54,011 nt of DNA, from positions 1 through 54,011 of the forward strand of contig JAJXUI010000017.1 in assembly GCA_021782995.1 (NCBI GenBank), written 5' to 3'. How positions within the stretch are numbered: position 1 is the first letter of the stretch; each line of letters starts with the position of its first letter. Positions 9,036-16,844 of the stretch are shown piece after piece. Source of the DNA: Pseudomonadota bacterium (GTDB taxonomy: Bacteria; Pseudomonadota; Gammaproteobacteria; Burkholderiales; Gallionellaceae). The notes below the pieces were generated by a model that had not been told where the DNA came from, ran no database searches, and saw nothing but the letters and a program-made list of their open reading frames with translations. The position numbers and the translations under genes were made by a program.

Positions 9036-10226
9036 TTGGATCATTTTGCAATTGTGCTTGGGCTATGCAGATCCGCATTGCAGACGGAAAACCCAGCCAT
9101 CTCAGGACATGTTGAACGCCTACTCAAGGCGTTGGAGAAGGAAGGGTGCAGCGATCAATCAGCTGCACTGCGGAAAGTTTTAAAGACTGGTGCTGCAGCG
9201 ACAGAAATAGCTCCCAGCCGAGTCATACTGTCACGCGCCTCTTTGGTAGGCGAAACATTAACCCCTAGCGTTCCTGCTCCTGTAGATAAAGAAACAGGAG
9301 CCCCGCTTGCTTCGATATTTCATCCCGACCATATAAAGACACCACATCCGATATTCAACAACGAGTTAAGCGCTGGCGTCTCTGCCTTATTAGAGGAATG
9401 GCAGCACGTGGACGAACTCAGAAAGGCTGGAGTTAGACCGGCATTAACTACTATGTTATTTGGCGCACCCGGCACCGGCAAAACCATGTTAGCTCATCAT
9501 ATAGCCGCAGAACTCGGATTACCGTTAATTGTGGCTCGATTAGATGGACTTATTTCATCGTTTCTAGGAACCACAGCTCGAAACATATCCAATTTATTTT
9601 CTTTTGCTAACCGATATAAGTGTGTCTTGTTACTCGATGAGTTTGATGCGGTAGCCAAATTGCGCGATGATCCTCATGAATTAGGAGAAATTAAGCGGGT
9701 AGTAAATACTTTGTTGCAATGTATTGATGGGCGTTCAAATATAGGCTTCACAATTGCAATAACCAATCATGAATTTCTTCTCGATCCAGCAGTGTGGCGC
9801 CGCTTTGACATTCGCATTGAAGTTCCTAAGCCAGACATTCATACGCGCTCCAAAATAATACGTCGCCATCTAGGTGAATTTGTTCAGGAAGATGCAAATA
9901 TTAATTTCTTGTCTTGGATTACCGACGAGGGAAGTGGTTCTGATATTGAAAAGTTATCAGATTTTATTAAGAGACAAAAAGCTATACGAAAAAGCGACTT
10001 TGATTTTTTGAATACGGTCAAAAGTCACATACAACTTTCTGCCTCAGAAGATGAATCAAAAAATAGGTTATTAGTCACGGGGGATTATGAGCGGCTTGCA
10101 CTTGCATTAGCGAATGATCGAGATGCTCCATTTAATCAAGAACAGCTTGCAACTCTGTTTGGTTGCACGCAATCAACAATAAGTCGTTGGCTAAAAAAGG
10201 ATAAATTAATACAGGGAGAAAAGTAA
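9036..10226 (+). CDS. ietA: IetA-like AAA+ ATPase with C-terminal helix-turn-helix
   Basis: A protein of 396 residues. The AAA+ core carries Walker A GAPGTGKT (143-150), Walker B VLLLDEFD (197-204), sensor-1-like TN (243-244) and an arginine-finger-like WRRFD (254-258). Residues 1-60 are helical. Residues about 365-391 (FNQEQLATLFGCTQSTISRWLKKDK) read as a helix-turn-helix. Its partner, an S8 protease, starts directly after its stop codon. The pair matches the IetA/IetS module known from Agrobacterium Ti plasmids as a stability (toxin-antitoxin-like) system, in which the ATPase neutralises the protease, and later reported as antiphage. Start is TTG 9036, with AGGGG six bases upstream. Codon use is AT-rich, unlike the flanks, suggesting horizontal transfer. 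The symbol is by analogy. Confidence 0.8.
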   Translation: MDHFAIVLGLCRSALQTENPAISGHVERLLKALEKEGCSDQSAALRKVLKTGAAATEIAPSRVILSRASLVGETLTPSVPAPVDKETGAPLASIFHPDHIKTPHPIFNNELSAGVSALLEEWQHVDELRKAGVRPALTTMLFGAPGTGKTMLAHHIAAELGLPLIVARLDGLISSFLGTTARNISNLFSFANRYKCVLLLDEFDAVAKLRDDPHELGEIKRVVNTLLQCIDGRSNIGFTIAITNHEFLLDPAVWRRFDIRIEVPKPDIHTRSKIIRRHLGEFVQEDANINFLSWITDEGSGSDIEKLSDFIKRQKAIRKSDFDFLNTVKSHIQLSASEDESKNRLLVTGDYERLALALANDRDAPFNQEQLATLFGCTQSTISRWLKKDKLIQGEK

Positions 10227-12641
10227 ATGGCAAATAATCCTGTTCAGATCGTATTAAATTCTCAAAATTATATCCGTCGCTCAGATGTCAATCCCGGCGG
10301 TAGCATTAAAGACTTTTATCAGGGCAGGAATCAAGAGTTTGTCACTCACAGAGATCAACTTGCAAGTCAGATGTCCGATATCGGGCATAGCTTGACTAAT
10401 ATATTACCCAATGAAATATTCTATGCTCAAGTCGAGTTACAGTCAGATGCTTGGGCAAAAAGCCATCGCCCCGTAACCAGAGTATTCCCCTCACAAAAAT
10501 ATGCTAGTTTTTCAGGAGCTCATCTTGGAACAATGGTTGTTGAGCTTACCCCTGAGGATGTACCTAAAATCTCTGCAGCAATAATGTCGGCAGAACAAAC
10601 ACCAAAAATAGTTGAAAAAGATAATAAAATTATTGAGAAGCCTACTAAAATTAGAAGTGAGGTAGGAGCCATTAAGTCTATTAGATTGTATTCAAGAGAA
10701 GACAAAAGAAAATTTTCTGCCGATCGAGCTATCGAGTGGCTTGCTGACCCAAGAACTGGGTGCGCCTATTATGTTGAAGTTTTTATCTCACCTCACTCAC
10801 TTGACTCCCGTTCAACCGACGTCCAGAAAGAACGAGCATCTAGAGCCCTTGTGGCATTTGAGAATGGTCTAATTGCATTGAACTTACCAATAGAGGTTAG
10901 CCATATCTCCAATGACCTCACAAAATCACGCGTATACGTCATTAAAATCCACCCAGAAAATTTAGGAGAAGCGCAGGTCGCAGCCTTACATTCATCTTTG
11001 CTATCATTCTTAGATAAACAAGCAATTGTTAGGTCAATCATCCTTCCCCCAATACTCCAGTCCGCAACAGTAGATGGCAATCAGATAAAATCTCCACCAC
11101 TTCCGCAACCACATCCAGAGTCTTCTTACCCTGTCGTAGGAATTATCGACTCTGGTGTGGCAAACATTGAAGGTCTTAATGCATGGAGCTCAGGGTCTTC
11201 AGAATATCCGTTCCTCGGTAGTCAGGATCTCTCTCATGGTACATTTATTGCAGGCCTTATCTGCGCTGCAGATGCTCTAAATAGCAACCTAAATATTGAT
11301 GATTCGAGGTGCAAGTTTTTTGATTTGAATCTACACCCCACAGCAGAGGGCGCCTATGGCAATTATTATCCGCATGGCTTTGTTGACTTCTTGGAGCAGC
11401 TTGATACAGAAATTCCTTCCGCTAAGGAACAAGGCGTTAGGGTCTTTAACATGAGTTTGGCTGTAACATCGCCCGTTAGAGATGATGGATATGGCCTGTT
11501 TGCTAATATGCTTGATGAAATAGCAGATAAGCATGACATCATTTTTATTTTGCCCGCAGGTAACCTAGACGGCGGCACAGCAAGAGATGAATGGCCAACA
11601 GATGATACAGAAGCCTTAGCTATGCTTGCCGGATACAGATTCCAAGGACAGGATCGAATTTTTCAACCCGCAGATAGCATCCGTGCGTTGGTTGTGGGCG
11701 CTTTAAACCCTCCCAATAAACAAGGGCAATACTACCCGTCTCGCTATACGCGACGTGGGCCGGGCCCATCCCTTGGTTCAAAACCTGATTTAGCACATAT
11801 AGGTGGGCGGCTAGAAAATAACAGTGGGCTGCAATCATTATCTTCTAGTGGAGAAGGAATACAAAGTTGTGGAACCAGCTATGCAGCTCCATTGGTTGCC
11901 AGAACTGTGGCTGCAGTTGACCATGCAATTGAAGGTGACATATCTCGCGAGGCTTTGACTGCGCTAGTTATTCATCACGCTAAAATTCCAGATAGCCTCT
12001 CAGGTAAACGACTAAATCAGATAAAAAGAGATTTTATAGGTGCTGGGATACCTTGTTCTGTAGCAGAGACGCTTTTAGTTGAAGATCACGAGATCACACT
12101 TATTTTTAATGGCGTCTTAGTTCATGGTCATGAACTAAGATTTCAATTCGCTTGGCCATCAAGCTTAGTTAATGCGGAAGGAAAATGTTCTGGCAAAGTT
12201 AAACTCACATTAGTACACCGCCCACCTGTAGATTTAAATTATAAAGCCGAATTTGTCAGAGTTAATCTGGATGCTTATTTGCGACAGGAAGTTATTGACG
12301 TTAATACTGGGGAGTCTTCATTTAAAGGGAGGCTTAAAGGCGACGGTCTGAAAAAATCAGAAAAGGAGCTTGTTAAACATGGGGCAAAATGGTGGCCAGT
12401 TAAAATCTTTGAAGATACTTTCAATAAAGTAGGCAACTCCTCACAGTGGCGTTTAGTTATTGATCCTTTATGTAGAAGTGAGTATGCCTTCCCGGAGGAA
12501 GGAGTTCCATTTTCAGTCGTATTGACTATCGCTGATGCTACAGGAGATGCTCCTATCTTCAATGAAATGCGTCATCAGCTTCAAACTGCAGGAACGCATA
12601 TATCAGACATTCGGACGGCTCTTCGCCAGCAGATAAGATAG
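10227..12641 (+). CDS. ietS: IetS-like subtilisin-family (S8) serine protease
   Basis: A protein of 804 residues with the subtilase triad Asp308 (GIIDSG), His337 (SHGTFIAG) and Ser551 (GTSYAAP), and oxyanion Asn446 (PAGN). There is no signal peptide, so it should act in the cytoplasm. The first 300 residues are a family-specific N-terminal region, and about 200 residues follow the protease domain; neither is recognised further. ATG 10227 abuts the TAA of the ATPase gene with GGGAG upstream, so translation is probably coupled. In the IetAS model this is the toxic or effector component held in check by the ATPase. All catalytic residues are intact, so the module looks functional. Codon use is AT-rich like its partner. 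The symbol is by analogy. Confidence 0.8.
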   Translation: MANNPVQIVLNSQNYIRRSDVNPGGSIKDFYQGRNQEFVTHRDQLASQMSDIGHSLTNILPNEIFYAQVELQSDAWAKSHRPVTRVFPSQKYASFSGAHLGTMVVELTPEDVPKISAAIMSAEQTPKIVEKDNKIIEKPTKIRSEVGAIKSIRLYSREDKRKFSADRAIEWLADPRTGCAYYVEVFISPHSLDSRSTDVQKERASRALVAFENGLIALNLPIEVSHISNDLTKSRVYVIKIHPENLGEAQVAALHSSLLSFLDKQAIVRSIILPPILQSATVDGNQIKSPPLPQPHPESSYPVVGIIDSGVANIEGLNAWSSGSSEYPFLGSQDLSHGTFIAGLICAADALNSNLNIDDSRCKFFDLNLHPTAEGAYGNYYPHGFVDFLEQLDTEIPSAKEQGVRVFNMSLAVTSPVRDDGYGLFANMLDEIADKHDIIFILPAGNLDGGTARDEWPTDDTEALAMLAGYRFQGQDRIFQPADSIRALVVGALNPPNKQGQYYPSRYTRRGPGPSLGSKPDLAHIGGRLENNSGLQSLSSSGEGIQSCGTSYAAPLVARTVAAVDHAIEGDISREALTALVIHHAKIPDSLSGKRLNQIKRDFIGAGIPCSVAETLLVEDHEITLIFNGVLVHGHELRFQFAWPSSLVNAEGKCSGKVKLTLVHRPPVDLNYKAEFVRVNLDAYLRQEVIDVNTGESSFKGRLKGDGLKKSEKELVKHGAKWWPVKIFEDTFNKVGNSSQWRLVIDPLCRSEYAFPEEGVPFSVVLTIADATGDAPIFNEMRHQLQTAGTHISDIRTALRQQIR

Positions 12642-12793
12642 AAGTTAGGAAAATCCTTAACATCAACGAAGCTGCCTTGAGGTGAGATTCTCCCATCGAA
12701 TGACTTTTGCCGACGCATAGTGGCATTAGCAAGATGTTAACAGCATGCCACATAGCGGATGCTCATTGTTAGTTCATCCGGACTGGAGTGACA

Positions 12794-12809
12794 GTCGGCT
12801 TAGGCCGAA
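12794..12809. terminator. Small hairpin in the gap between ietS-like gene and the convergent aminotransferase
   Basis: TCGGC (12795-12799) and GCCGA (12804-12808) form a 5-bp stem with a TTAG loop. The rest of the 212-bp gap holds only weak inverted repeats (TTAACATC and GATGTTAA; TGGCAT and ATGCCA). No T-run follows, so a terminator role is tentative. Confidence 0.25.
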
Positions 12810-12853
12810 CTTCAGACATTACTTTTCTAAGCCAGAACAACTGTAATTCAATA

Positions 12854-14530
12854 TCACTTCAAGCCCAGCTTTGCCCTGAGCATTTCCTTCATGATACGGC
12901 GCTTGATCGATTTGTTGGTCAGCTCCGGGGTGTGCCACCACCAGCCGTCTTCTTTCATTTTCTGTGCGGCACGAACAAAGCGGCTGGCAACCTGTTCAAA
13001 TTCTTCATCGGTGTAATTGAGGCTGAAGATGAAGCGGCCGGTGCCTACCCAGCTTAGTGCGAGACCTTCCAGCCGCATGTAGAACTGCAGCAGCCAGTTG
13101 TAGCAGGCGGGTTGCGTATACAGCACGGTCCATATCGTGGAAAGGTTGGCAACCTGAACCGGCAGGCCGGCTTCTGCAAACCTGCGGTTCAGCATATTTG
13201 CGCGTTCGTTCCAGATAATATCGATGTCGGTATAAAGATCTTGTATTTGCCGGGTTTCCAGGCTTTGCAGGAAGGCATTCATCGCGCCCATTACATAGGG
13301 ATGCGAATTGAAGGTGCCGCGCGCAAACATGATGTCGGCCGGGGCATCGTCCCTGAAGCGTTTCATCCATTTGGACTTGCCACACACCACGCCGATAGGC
13401 AGGCCGCCACCCAGCGTCTTGCCATAGGTGACCATATCGGCCTTTACGCCGAAATATTCCTGCGCGCCGCCGGGGGCCAGGCGGAAGCCGACAAACACTT
13501 CATCAAAGATCAGCGCGATGTTCTTTTCATCGCACACCTTGCGCAGTTTCTGCAGCCAGGCGGTGTAGTCGCCCTTGGCGAAGCCGGCTTTTCTGGCGCT
13601 GTCGAGCAGTGAAGAGTCGCCGGGGGCGGCGATGTTCGGGTGCAGCGCCTGCAGCGGGTTGACCAGCACGCAGGCGATGTCGTTGCGCTTTGCGAGTACA
13701 TTAATCGTGGTGTCGCTCATTTCGGAGAGCGTGAAGGTGTCTTTCTCTGTTACCGGGTTGCCGATGCCGGGCTGCACATCGCCCCACCAGCCATGGTAAG
13801 CACCGCAGAAGCGCACGATCTTGTTGCGTTTGCTGTGGTAGCGCGCCATGCGCACGGCCTGCATCACGGCTTCGGTGCCGGACATATGGAAGGTGATTTC
13901 ATCCATGCCGGAGATCTGCTTCAGGCGGCGCACATTGTCGCTGACCACCGGATGATAGGCGCCCAGCACCGGGCCCAGGGCGCGCACCTTGTCTGAGCCG
14001 TGGTCTATGCATTCCTTGTAGAAATCATAGCCAAACAGGTTGACGCCATAGGAGCCGGCCAGGTCATAAAACGCGTTGCCATCCAGATCTGTCACCATCA
14101 CACCGGACGTGGATTGCACAAATGCAGCGGTTTTGAGGCCTTGTTTAACCAGATTGAAATATTGGTAGGGTATTTTGTATGCGCTGATGAATTGCAGGTC
14201 GGAAAGATCATCGACGACCTCGGCGGTTGCCTGCAGGCTTTTGGCATGGCGTGTCTGCAGCTGCACCACCAGGTTTTCAAAGGCGGCATTGCGTGTTGCA
14301 ACCACTTCTTCCGGTGCGCCATCCATGCCGAAGATCTGCTCATCATGGTAAGTGTAGCGGGGGATCAGCGCGGCAAAGCGGCGTGCATTGCGCGGGTGGC
14401 CGGCGAGGGAGCGATGTTTGGCCAGTGACAGCTGCAGGCGGGTTTTAATTTTTTTCAGGCCGAGCAGTGCGGCTACAGTTCCGCTGCCGTACAGTGCAAG
14501 CAAACTTGGATTTATGGTTTCGTCAAACAT
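12854..14530 (-). CDS. Class III PLP-dependent aminotransferase with N-terminal extension (HemL-like)
   Basis: A protein of 558 residues. The C-terminal 430 residues are a fold-type I class III aminotransferase resembling glutamate-1-semialdehyde aminomutase: SGTEA phosphate-binding loop (217-221), AYHG (244-247), Asp343 in FDEV and the PLP lysine Lys371 in TYGKTLGGG. About 110 extra residues precede it, with a hydrophobic start and a Lys/Arg-rich stretch. True HemL is near 430 residues and is normally found elsewhere, so this is probably a paralogue with another amine substrate. Its start codon lies 30 bp from that of the divergent phosphatidylserine decarboxylase, and the neighbours concern lipids, so an aminolipid precursor or head group is a possible target (inference). 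Confidence 0.8.
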   Translation of the reverse strand: MFDETINPSLLALYGSGTVAALLGLKKIKTRLQLSLAKHRSLAGHPRNARRFAALIPRYTYHDEQIFGMDGAPEEVVATRNAAFENLVVQLQTRHAKSLQATAEVVDDLSDLQFISAYKIPYQYFNLVKQGLKTAAFVQSTSGVMVTDLDGNAFYDLAGSYGVNLFGYDFYKECIDHGSDKVRALGPVLGAYHPVVSDNVRRLKQISGMDEITFHMSGTEAVMQAVRMARYHSKRNKIVRFCGAYHGWWGDVQPGIGNPVTEKDTFTLSEMSDTTINVLAKRNDIACVLVNPLQALHPNIAAPGDSSLLDSARKAGFAKGDYTAWLQKLRKVCDEKNIALIFDEVFVGFRLAPGGAQEYFGVKADMVTYGKTLGGGLPIGVVCGKSKWMKRFRDDAPADIMFARGTFNSHPYVMGAMNAFLQSLETRQIQDLYTDIDIIWNERANMLNRRFAEAGLPVQVANLSTIWTVLYTQPACYNWLLQFYMRLEGLALSWVGTGRFIFSLNYTDEEFEQVASRFVRAAQKMKEDGWWWHTPELTNKSIKRRIMKEMLRAKLGLK

Positions 14531-14560
14531 GAAAGTGCCTTATATGAAAGATTTTAAAAA

Positions 14561-15442
14561 ATGAGTTTGCGCAGGCAGATACAAAACATACTGGCGCAGG
14601 AAGACATCAACTTCCTGCTGACCAACCGCATTCCGCGCAGGCTGCTGACCCGCTTTATCGGCTGGTTCAGCAAGATTGAGCAGCCGCTGGTGCGGGATGT
14701 TTCGATCACACTGTGGAAGTTTTTTTCCAGCCTGGACCTGAGCGAGGCGAAGAAAAGCAGCTTCAGCAGTATGCATGATTGCTTTACCCGCGAGCTGAAG
14801 GAAGGCGCGCGCACGATAGATGCTGATCCCGATGTGATGGCAAGCCCCAGTGACGCGATCATCGGCGCGCATGGTGCGATTGCAGGTACCGAAGTTTTCC
14901 AGGCCAAGGGCTTTCCATACAAGCTGGAAGACCTGCTGGGCGAGGAAGAAAACATCGAAGACTGGAAGGACGGTTATTTTGTGACGCTGCGCCTGACTTC
15001 CAGCATGTACCACCGCTTTCATGCACCGTATGACCTGAATGTTGATAAGGTGCGCTATTTTTCCGGCGATACCTGGAATGTAAACCCGATTGCGCTGAAG
15101 CGGGTGGAGAAGCTGTTCTGCAAGAACGAGCGCGCTTTCCTGCGTACACGATTTATTGGCAGCGGCGCTTGCGCCGGACAGCGCGTGGCACTGGTGCCGG
15201 TTGCCGCGATCCTGGTTGCCAGCATCCGCCTGCATTTCCTCGATGTGCTGTTCCACATGAAATACAGCGGGCCGAAAACCATTGCGTGCGATGCGACATA
15301 CAGCAAGGGGCAGGAGATGGGCTGGTTTCAACACGGCTCTACCATTATCGTTCTGGCTGGCAAGGGGTTTGCACTCAGCGAAGGCCTGGATCAGGGCAGC
15401 GAAATCCGGATGGGACAGGCACTTATGCGCTGGGTTGGCTGA
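14561..15442 (+). CDS. psd: Phosphatidylserine decarboxylase family protein
   Basis: A protein of 293 residues of the PSD proenzyme family, which makes phosphatidylethanolamine. The self-cleavage site is GST, giving pyruvoyl Ser260, here preceded by His (FQHGST) where E. coli has Leu. The other charge-relay residues match by position: Asp98 in SPSDA and His154 in YHRFHAP. No clear ribosome site precedes ATG 14561; instead a seven-codon frame (14544-14564, MKDFKK) ends in an ATGA overlap with it and could feed ribosomes in. Its 3' end overlaps the convergent glycosyltransferase gene by 20 bp. It may be the main PSD or a second copy; only the whole genome would tell. Confidence 0.88.
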   Translation: MSLRRQIQNILAQEDINFLLTNRIPRRLLTRFIGWFSKIEQPLVRDVSITLWKFFSSLDLSEAKKSSFSSMHDCFTRELKEGARTIDADPDVMASPSDAIIGAHGAIAGTEVFQAKGFPYKLEDLLGEEENIEDWKDGYFVTLRLTSSMYHRFHAPYDLNVDKVRYFSGDTWNVNPIALKRVEKLFCKNERAFLRTRFIGSGACAGQRVALVPVAAILVASIRLHFLDVLFHMKYSGPKTIACDATYSKGQEMGWFQHGSTIIVLAGKGFALSEGLDQGSEIRMGQALMRWVG

Positions 15443-16670
15443 TTGCCGGCTGCATGACTTTGATGAACCCGGGGTTCGCCATTTCATGATGTTCAACGGT
15501 TCTGAGCAATGTTTGCGCAAAGCTGTTGTGGATGGCATCCCAGCCCAGGTGGGCAATGCTGGGGGCGGCTGCCTGCCTGATGCGTTGTATGCCCGGTGTA
15601 TCGAGTGCAAGTGATGCGGCGGTGTTGACGAATTTCAGTTCGTCGCCCGGCGGCACCACCATGCCGTTTTTGCCATGCTCGATCAGCTCCTTTGCGGCTG
15701 CCTTGTCGTAGGAAAGCACAGCCAGCCCGCTGGCCATGGCTTCGGTAATGACGTTGCCGAAGGTTTCGGTGAGGCTGGGGAACAGGAAGATATCGGCAGA
15801 GGCGTAGTGTGCGGCCAGTTCTTCGCCCTTTTTGACGCCGGTGAAGATGGCATCCGGGCAGGTTTCTTCCAGCTGCTTGCGCATCGGGCCATCGCCGACA
15901 AACACCATTCTGGTCTGCGGCAATTTTTCCTTGATTGCGCGATAGGCTGCAATGGCGAGGCCGACATTCTTTTCCTTGGCCAGGCGGCTGACAAACATCA
16001 GCACCAGGTCATCCGGCGCCGCGCGCCATTTTGCGCGCAGCACCAGCGAGCGCTTGGTTGGTGAAAACAGGCTGGTGTCGATCCCGCGTGACAGCAGGCT
16101 GACATTCTTGAAGCCGCGTTGCTGCAGTTCATGCACCAGCGCGCGGGTGGGCACCAGCGTGGCATCGGTTTTGTTATGTAGTTTGCGCAGGTAGCTTTCG
16201 ATTGGCGTTTTCAGCAGGCCCAGACCATAGTGATTCGAGTAGCTGTGGAAATTGGTGTGGAACGAACTGGTTACGGGCAAATGCAATTTGCGTGCGGCTG
16301 CCACGGCAGACCAGCCCAATGGGCCTTCGGTGACCACATGCACAATGTCGGGCCGGTTGTTCAGCCACATTTTGGACAGGCGATTCTTCAGCGGCAGGCC
16401 GAAGCGCAGGTCTTTATATGCTGGAATCTGGATGCCGCGGCACAGCACCTCGTCCAGACCTTCGGGTGTGGTCAGCTTGCCTTCAAGTGGCTGGCGTGGC
16501 CTGACCAGCTGCACGGAGTGGCCGCGCTGCAGCAGGCCATTGACCAGCCGCCCCAGTGTCATGGCGACGCCGTTGACTTCGGGCGGGAAAGTTTCCGTCA
16601 CGATGGCGATGCGCAAATTGCGCGATGGCGTTGAGAAAGATTCTACTAAGATGTCTTCTGGTGTAATCAT
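15423..16670 (-). CDS. GT4-family glycosyltransferase, probable glycolipid synthase
   Basis: A protein of 415 residues with two Rossmann halves of the GT-B fold. The N-terminal IVTETFPPEVNGVA motif and the C-terminal donor-site signature (FLFPSLTETFGNVITEAMASGLAV, EX7E type) mark GT4, close in character to SqdX, MgtA and the Agrobacterium enzyme making glucosyl- and glucuronosyl-diacylglycerol. An HTNFHSY segment lies near residue 138. The first 18 residues before NLRIAIVTETF are unusual; a TTG at about 16616 is an alternative start. Neighbouring ugd would supply UDP-glucuronate and psd/lplT handle phospholipid, so a membrane glycolipid product is likely but inferred. No sqdB-like gene is nearby. 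Confidence 0.82.
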   Translation of the reverse strand: MITPEDILVESFSTPSRNLRIAIVTETFPPEVNGVAMTLGRLVNGLLQRGHSVQLVRPRQPLEGKLTTPEGLDEVLCRGIQIPAYKDLRFGLPLKNRLSKMWLNNRPDIVHVVTEGPLGWSAVAAARKLHLPVTSSFHTNFHSYSNHYGLGLLKTPIESYLRKLHNKTDATLVPTRALVHELQQRGFKNVSLLSRGIDTSLFSPTKRSLVLRAKWRAAPDDLVLMFVSRLAKEKNVGLAIAAYRAIKEKLPQTRMVFVGDGPMRKQLEETCPDAIFTGVKKGEELAAHYASADIFLFPSLTETFGNVITEAMASGLAVLSYDKAAAKELIEHGKNGMVVPPGDELKFVNTAASLALDTPGIQRIRQAAAPSIAHLGWDAIHNSFAQTLLRTVEHHEMANPGFIKVMQPAISQPSA

Positions 16671-16692
16671 GCAGAAACTGTAGCTCCGGCAG

Positions 16693-16710
16693 ATTACAGT
16701 TAAGTTACGG
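16693..16710 (-). promoter_or_regulatory. Weak Pho-box-like site upstream of the GT4 gene
   Basis: On the minus strand CCGTAACTTAACTGTAAT matches the PhoB consensus at about 13 of 18 positions, with a good second half (CTGTAAT). It lies 22 bp before ATG 16670, close for a PhoB promoter unless translation starts further in. Matches this weak can arise by chance. Confidence 0.2.
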
Positions 16711-16753
16711 TTTATTTAATTCTTTATTGCAATTGCTGAGGCGCTGCATAAAT

Positions 16754-16823
16754 TGTCATACCCGCGAAGGCGGGTATCCAGTTGTTTGATTTGACTGGGC
16801 TCCCGCCTGCGCGGAAGCGACGG
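16754..16823. repeat. REP-like dispersed palindromic repeat, copy 2
   Basis: Same layout as 7834-7937 but shorter: ACCCGCGAAGGCGGGT at the left, CTCCCGCCTGCGCGG at the right, and the common TTTGACTGGGCTCCCGCC middle. It lies between the GT4 and lplT genes, both on the minus strand, where a REP hairpin could shield the lplT transcript end. Confidence 0.75.
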
Positions 16824-16844
16824 AATGAAGCTTGTTAAATAATT

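Noticed and set aside
8707-12853. Attachment-site repeats at the ends of the ATPase/protease island
   Set aside because: Shared strings such as CATAGTGG and inverted GTTCGGCC are only 8 bp and not placed symmetrically.
12854-14530. True glutamate-1-semialdehyde aminomutase (hemL)
   Set aside because: Too long, with an N-terminal extension and a lipid-gene context; kept as a HemL-like aminotransferase.
14540-15610. 356-codon frame antisense to psd
   Set aside because: psd has intact catalytic residues; the antisense product looks like a compositional shadow and spans two real genes.
15423-16670. Sulfolipid synthase SqdX
   Set aside because: Motifs fit GT4 generally and no sqdB-like gene is present in the window.
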